A stretch of DNA of 64,000 nucleotides from Streptomyces sp. CB02414 (GTDB taxonomy: Bacteria; Actinomycetota; Actinomycetes; Streptomycetales; Streptomycetaceae), in the NCBI RefSeq assembly GCF_001905385.1, contig NZ_LIPF01000001.1, forward strand, positions 238,765-302,764, given 5' to 3'. Positions 61,781-64,000 of the stretch are shown piece after piece. Both the position numbers and the translations under genes were made by a program. Below the pieces are notes generated by a model. The model did no database searches. It was not told the DNA's origin and saw only the letters and a list, made by a program, of their open reading frames with translations. Numbering within the stretch: position 1 is the first letter of the stretch; every line of letters starts with the position of its first letter.

Positions 61781-62284
61781 ATGGCGAAGAAGTCCAGGAA
61801 GCAGCAGCAGTCCGGTGGCACCCCGGCGACGGTGGCGCTGACGGCGGCCGGGGTGGCGTACACGGTCCACGCGTACGACCACGACCCCGCGCACCCGTCC
61901 TACGGCGAGGAGGCGGCCGAGGCGATGGGCGTCAGTCCGGAGCGGGTCTTCAAGACCCTGGTGGCGGACGTGGACGGCGCCCTGACCGTCGCGGTGGTGC
62001 CGGTGGCGGGCCAGCTGGACCTGAAGGCGCTGGCGGCCGCGGTGGGCGGCAAACGCGCGGCGATGGCCGACCCTGCCCTGGCCGAGCGGACCACGGGCTA
62101 CGTGCGGGGCGGCATCTCGCCGCTGGGCCAGCGCAAGCGGCTGCCCACGGTTCTGGACGCGTCGGCGTCGGGCCACACCACGATCTGCGTCTCGGCGGGC
62201 CGCCGGGGACTGGAGGTCGAGCTCTCCCCCGAGGACCTGGCCGGGCTCACGAACGCGATCCTCGCCCCGATCGGCCGCGCGTAG
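61781..62284 (+). CDS. ybaK: YbaK/EbsC-type Cys-tRNA(Pro) deacylase
   Basis: A 167-residue editing enzyme that removes cysteine from mischarged tRNA-Pro. The catalytic lysine is in SPERVFKTLVADV, and the glycine-rich pocket segments GYVRGGISPLGQRKRLPTVLD and ISVSAGRRGLEVEL-like C-terminus are present. The N-terminus is basic (AKKSRKQQQSGG). It is probably co-transcribed with the LON-domain gene. Confidence 0.92.
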   Translation: MAKKSRKQQQSGGTPATVALTAAGVAYTVHAYDHDPAHPSYGEEAAEAMGVSPERVFKTLVADVDGALTVAVVPVAGQLDLKALAAAVGGKRAAMADPALAERTTGYVRGGISPLGQRKRLPTVLDASASGHTTICVSAGRRGLEVELSPEDLAGLTNAILAPIGRA

Positions 62285-62769
62285 CACTCGACGACCGCGC
62301 CCCCGGACGACGGACGCGCGGCCCGCATCACCATCGGCCGCAAGCGCTCCTTCGACGCGCACAGCACCCCTCACCCGAACGACCACGCACAACCCGTCGA
62401 CAACGCGCGGCCCACACCACAATCGACCGCACACACCCCTCCGACCCTCACACGCCCCTCACGCGCACGACCCCGCCGGCGAGCACGCGATCCGCCCTCC
62501 GACCGTCCGCGCACACCCCTCGACGAACACGCGCCCCCGCCCCATCAACCGCACACAAGTCCGCCGGCAAGACGCGACCCGCTCTCCGACCGCCCGCGCA
62601 CACCCCCACGACGAACACGCGCCCCCACCCGACCGCGCACAACCCATCTACGAACGCGCCCCCACCCCGATCGACCGCGCACAGCCCATCCACGAACGCG
62701 CGCCCCGCTCCCGACCGACCGCGCACACCCCCTCGACGGGCGCGCGGTTCTCCGCTAATCAGACAGGAC
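62285..62769. repeat. Degenerate ~40-bp repeats in a long gene-poor gap
   Basis: From about 62330 to 62755 the sequence is a chain of imperfect ~40-bp units built on GACCGCGCACA, CCC, ACGAACGCGCCCCC. At least six can be aligned; the clearest begin near 62510, 62600, 62630, 62670 and 62720. The composition is C-rich on this strand. On the minus strand, one frame shows repeated VDGLCAV-like segments with spacing that keeps frame. No gene is supported up to 62769. Confidence 0.6.
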
Positions 62770-62844
62770 ATGTCGAAGCGAACGCGCAAACGGAAGTGGC
62801 GCACCAGGAAGGGCAGGGCCAACCACGGCCGCCGCCCCGCATGA
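62770..62844 (+). CDS. bL37-type small ribosomal protein (24 residues)
   Basis: Read directly from the bases: ATG at 62770, TGA at 62842. The protein is very basic (SKRTRKRKWRTRKGRA) and ends NHGRRPA. Length (24) and the ANHGxRPxA ending match bL37, a tiny 50S subunit protein first seen in mycobacterial ribosome structures (from memory). AGACAGGAC precedes the start. It follows the repeat tract and ends 12 bp from a convergent gene. It is easily missed by gene finders because of its size. Confidence 0.8.
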   Translation: MSKRTRKRKWRTRKGRANHGRRPA

Positions 62845-62856
62845 CAGGCGGTCCGC

Positions 62857-63552
62857 CTACGCGGACTTCTCCCCGTACGGCGCGGGCCACGGGTCGGGCT
62901 CCGGATCGCGGGGCCCGAACAGCCCGGTCAGGCCCAGGTGGACCACCAGCGCCGCGATCGGCCACGCCAGCAGCGCGCCCTCCGCCCCCAGCTTGAGCGG
63001 CGCCGGGAACGTCACGCCCTTGCCCACGTCCTTCGCGTGCGCGATGACGTCCTGGGTCGGCCCGAGCCAGAGCCCGAACCGCCAGGCCAGCACCGAGCCG
63101 AGCAGCCCGCCCGCGCCCAGCGCCACCACCAGCGGCACGCCCCCGCGCCGCCGCAGCAGGAACACGGCCACCGCGCTGAGCGCACCGAACGCGAGCGCGA
63201 GCAGCGTGAAGGTGCCGTCGACGCCGACCGACTGCTCGCCCTCGGACTCCTTGAGGTAGACCAGCCACCGGTCGCCGACCACTTCACCGACCAGCGGCAC
63301 GCTCGGCGCCAGCTGCCACCACAGCACGCCCAGCAGCAGCCCGGAGAGGGTCACCGCCGCCACGGTCACGGCCGCCTGCCGTACTTCGCTCAGCATTCCG
63401 GGGCCGTCCTGTTCTCCGTGCTCGCCGTGCGTGCCGTACGGGGCGCCGGGCGGGGTGCCCACCGCGTGCGCACCGACGGGCGGCGGCACCGGGCCGCCCT
63501 GGTACGACGAGCGTTCGTTCGGGGGCGGTGGCGGAGTCAGAGGAGCGGTCAC
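62857..63552 (-). CDS. DUF2567-like membrane protein
   Basis: A 231-residue protein. The first ~50 residues are Pro/Gly-rich, disordered and cytosolic. Four membrane helices follow (AAVTVAAVTLSGLLLGVLWW, FTLLALAFGALSAVAVFLL, PLVVALGAGGLLGSVLAW, ALLAWPIAALVVHLGLTGLF), with an external loop after the first (LVYLKESEGEQSVGVDG). This organisation and the PLVGEVVGDRW segment fit DUF2567 proteins of actinomycetes. GTG at 63552 is used. Function unknown. Confidence 0.8.
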   Translation of the reverse strand: MTAPLTPPPPPNERSSYQGGPVPPPVGAHAVGTPPGAPYGTHGEHGEQDGPGMLSEVRQAAVTVAAVTLSGLLLGVLWWQLAPSVPLVGEVVGDRWLVYLKESEGEQSVGVDGTFTLLALAFGALSAVAVFLLRRRGGVPLVVALGAGGLLGSVLAWRFGLWLGPTQDVIAHAKDVGKGVTFPAPLKLGAEGALLAWPIAALVVHLGLTGLFGPRDPEPDPWPAPYGEKSA

Positions 63553-63586
63553 CCCGCCATCGTGCCAAACCCGCCTGTGCGGCGCT

Positions 63587-64000
63587 TCACCGGACGGCGG
63601 CCCGGCGGTACGCCCAGGTCGCGACGGCCAGCGAGATCACGCCGACCACGGCGCACACCGCGAGGTCGCCGAGGACGAAGGCCCAGTCCGGCCGGCCCCC
63701 GAACGTACGCGCGAAGGCCTCCACGCCGTACGTCGAGGGCAGCAGGTCCCGTGCGAGGCGGACCACCTCGGGCATCCGCTCGGCGGGCAGCACGCCCAGC
63801 AGCAGCGCCGCCGACATGCCCAGCTGACCGAGAAGGGTGGCGAACTCGGGCCGGGGCGCGAGCAGCCCCAGGGCCGCGCCCAGCCCGGCGAGCGCGGCGC
63901 CCGCCAGTGGGATCACGGCCACCAGCACCCACAGATGGGTCATCGGCAGCCCGAACAGCAGGCACCCGAACACCGCCGTCACCACGGTCCCCGGCACGGT
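63587..64000 (-). CDS. ABC-2-type transporter permease (5' end outside window)
   Basis: The C-terminal ~138 residues of a membrane permease; the frame is open to the window edge, so the true start lies beyond 64000. Helices: [54 protein letters not shown] and a final LAVCAVVGVISLAVATWAYRRA. The segment RLARDLLPSTYGVEAFARTFGG between helices resembles the conserved loop of ABC-2 permeases. The ATPase partner is expected just outside the window. Confidence 0.85.
   Translation of the reverse strand, partial: TVPGTVVTAVFGCLLFGLPMTHLWVLVAVIPLAGAALAGLGAALGLLAPRPEFATLLGQLGMSAALLLGVLPAERMPEVVRLARDLLPSTYGVEAFARTFGGRPDWAFVLGDLAVCAVVGVISLAVATWAYRRAAVR

Noticed and set aside
62448..62822. 124-codon minus-strand frame across the repeat tract
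   Set aside because: It begins inside the bL37 gene on the other strand and consists of repeat-derived sequence. Kept only as an observation, not as a gene.

Overview
The window is a very GC-rich, gene-dense piece of an actinomycete chromosome, almost certainly a Streptomyces. The evidence is the extreme third-position GC, frequent GTG starts, 4-base start/stop overlaps, Tat and lipoprotein signals, and gene orders typical of the genus: the liv transporter next to an ANTAR regulator and pyk, gltBD, and a his/trp supercluster with priA and trpM. I see no CRISPR array, prophage, transposase or biosynthetic megacluster.

Layout. 1-4030: the 3' end of an FdhF/YdeP-type molybdopterin oxidoreductase, a hotdog thioesterase, a lipoprotein and a membrane-anchored protein. 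4318-10079: a complete branched-chain amino-acid ABC transporter. 10145-15323: an ANTAR response regulator, tRNA-Leu(CAA), an HTH/LAGLIDADG protein, pyruvate kinase and a Tat-exported 5'-nucleotidase. 15352-21271: a DesB-like N-hydroxylase and DesA-like decarboxylase pair, aminopeptidase N and chorismate mutase. 21385-25042: a zinc-metallopeptidase-like protein, a VWA protein, a zinc-finger rhomboid protease and a GH46 chitosanase. 25156-31207: glutamate synthase gltBD. 31587-32318: a VIT/CCC1 metal transporter. 32552-39887: an operon of four different ADP-ribosylglycohydrolase-family genes followed by a class III CoA-transferase and a CitE-like lyase. 39906-57778: lgt, a DsbA-like protein, trpA, trpB, trpM, trpC, small membrane proteins, trpE, hisI, an ArsR/MFS insert, hisF, ridA, priA, hisH, a 54-residue membrane protein, hisB, hisC and hisD. 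57979-64000: a beta-helix membrane protein, a hypothetical protein, a LON-domain protein, a YbaK deacylase, a 24-residue bL37-type ribosomal protein and two membrane proteins.

How genes work together. The his and trp genes share one strand and meet at PriA, which in actinomycetes does both the HisA and the TrpF step; no trpF is present. trpG and trpD are not here. GltBD supplies the glutamate used in these pathways, and chorismate mutase diverts the chorismate that TrpE also uses. The stretch most likely to hold undescribed biology is the operon at 32552-39887: every junction in it overlaps, the four glycohydrolase paralogues keep different parts of the catalytic motif, and the two CoA enzymes suggest a catabolic route that ends in cleavage of a CoA thioester.

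Three small genes were read directly from the bases: a 24-residue bL37 protein (62770-62844), a 50-residue ribbon-helix-helix protein (51813-51965) and a 54-residue membrane protein in the his operon (54571-54735). Noncoding structure includes strong terminator hairpins, two hexanucleotide arrays, a tandem ~145-bp repeat (49512-49904), a degenerate ~40-bp repeat tract (62330-62755) and several clean palindromes upstream of genes.
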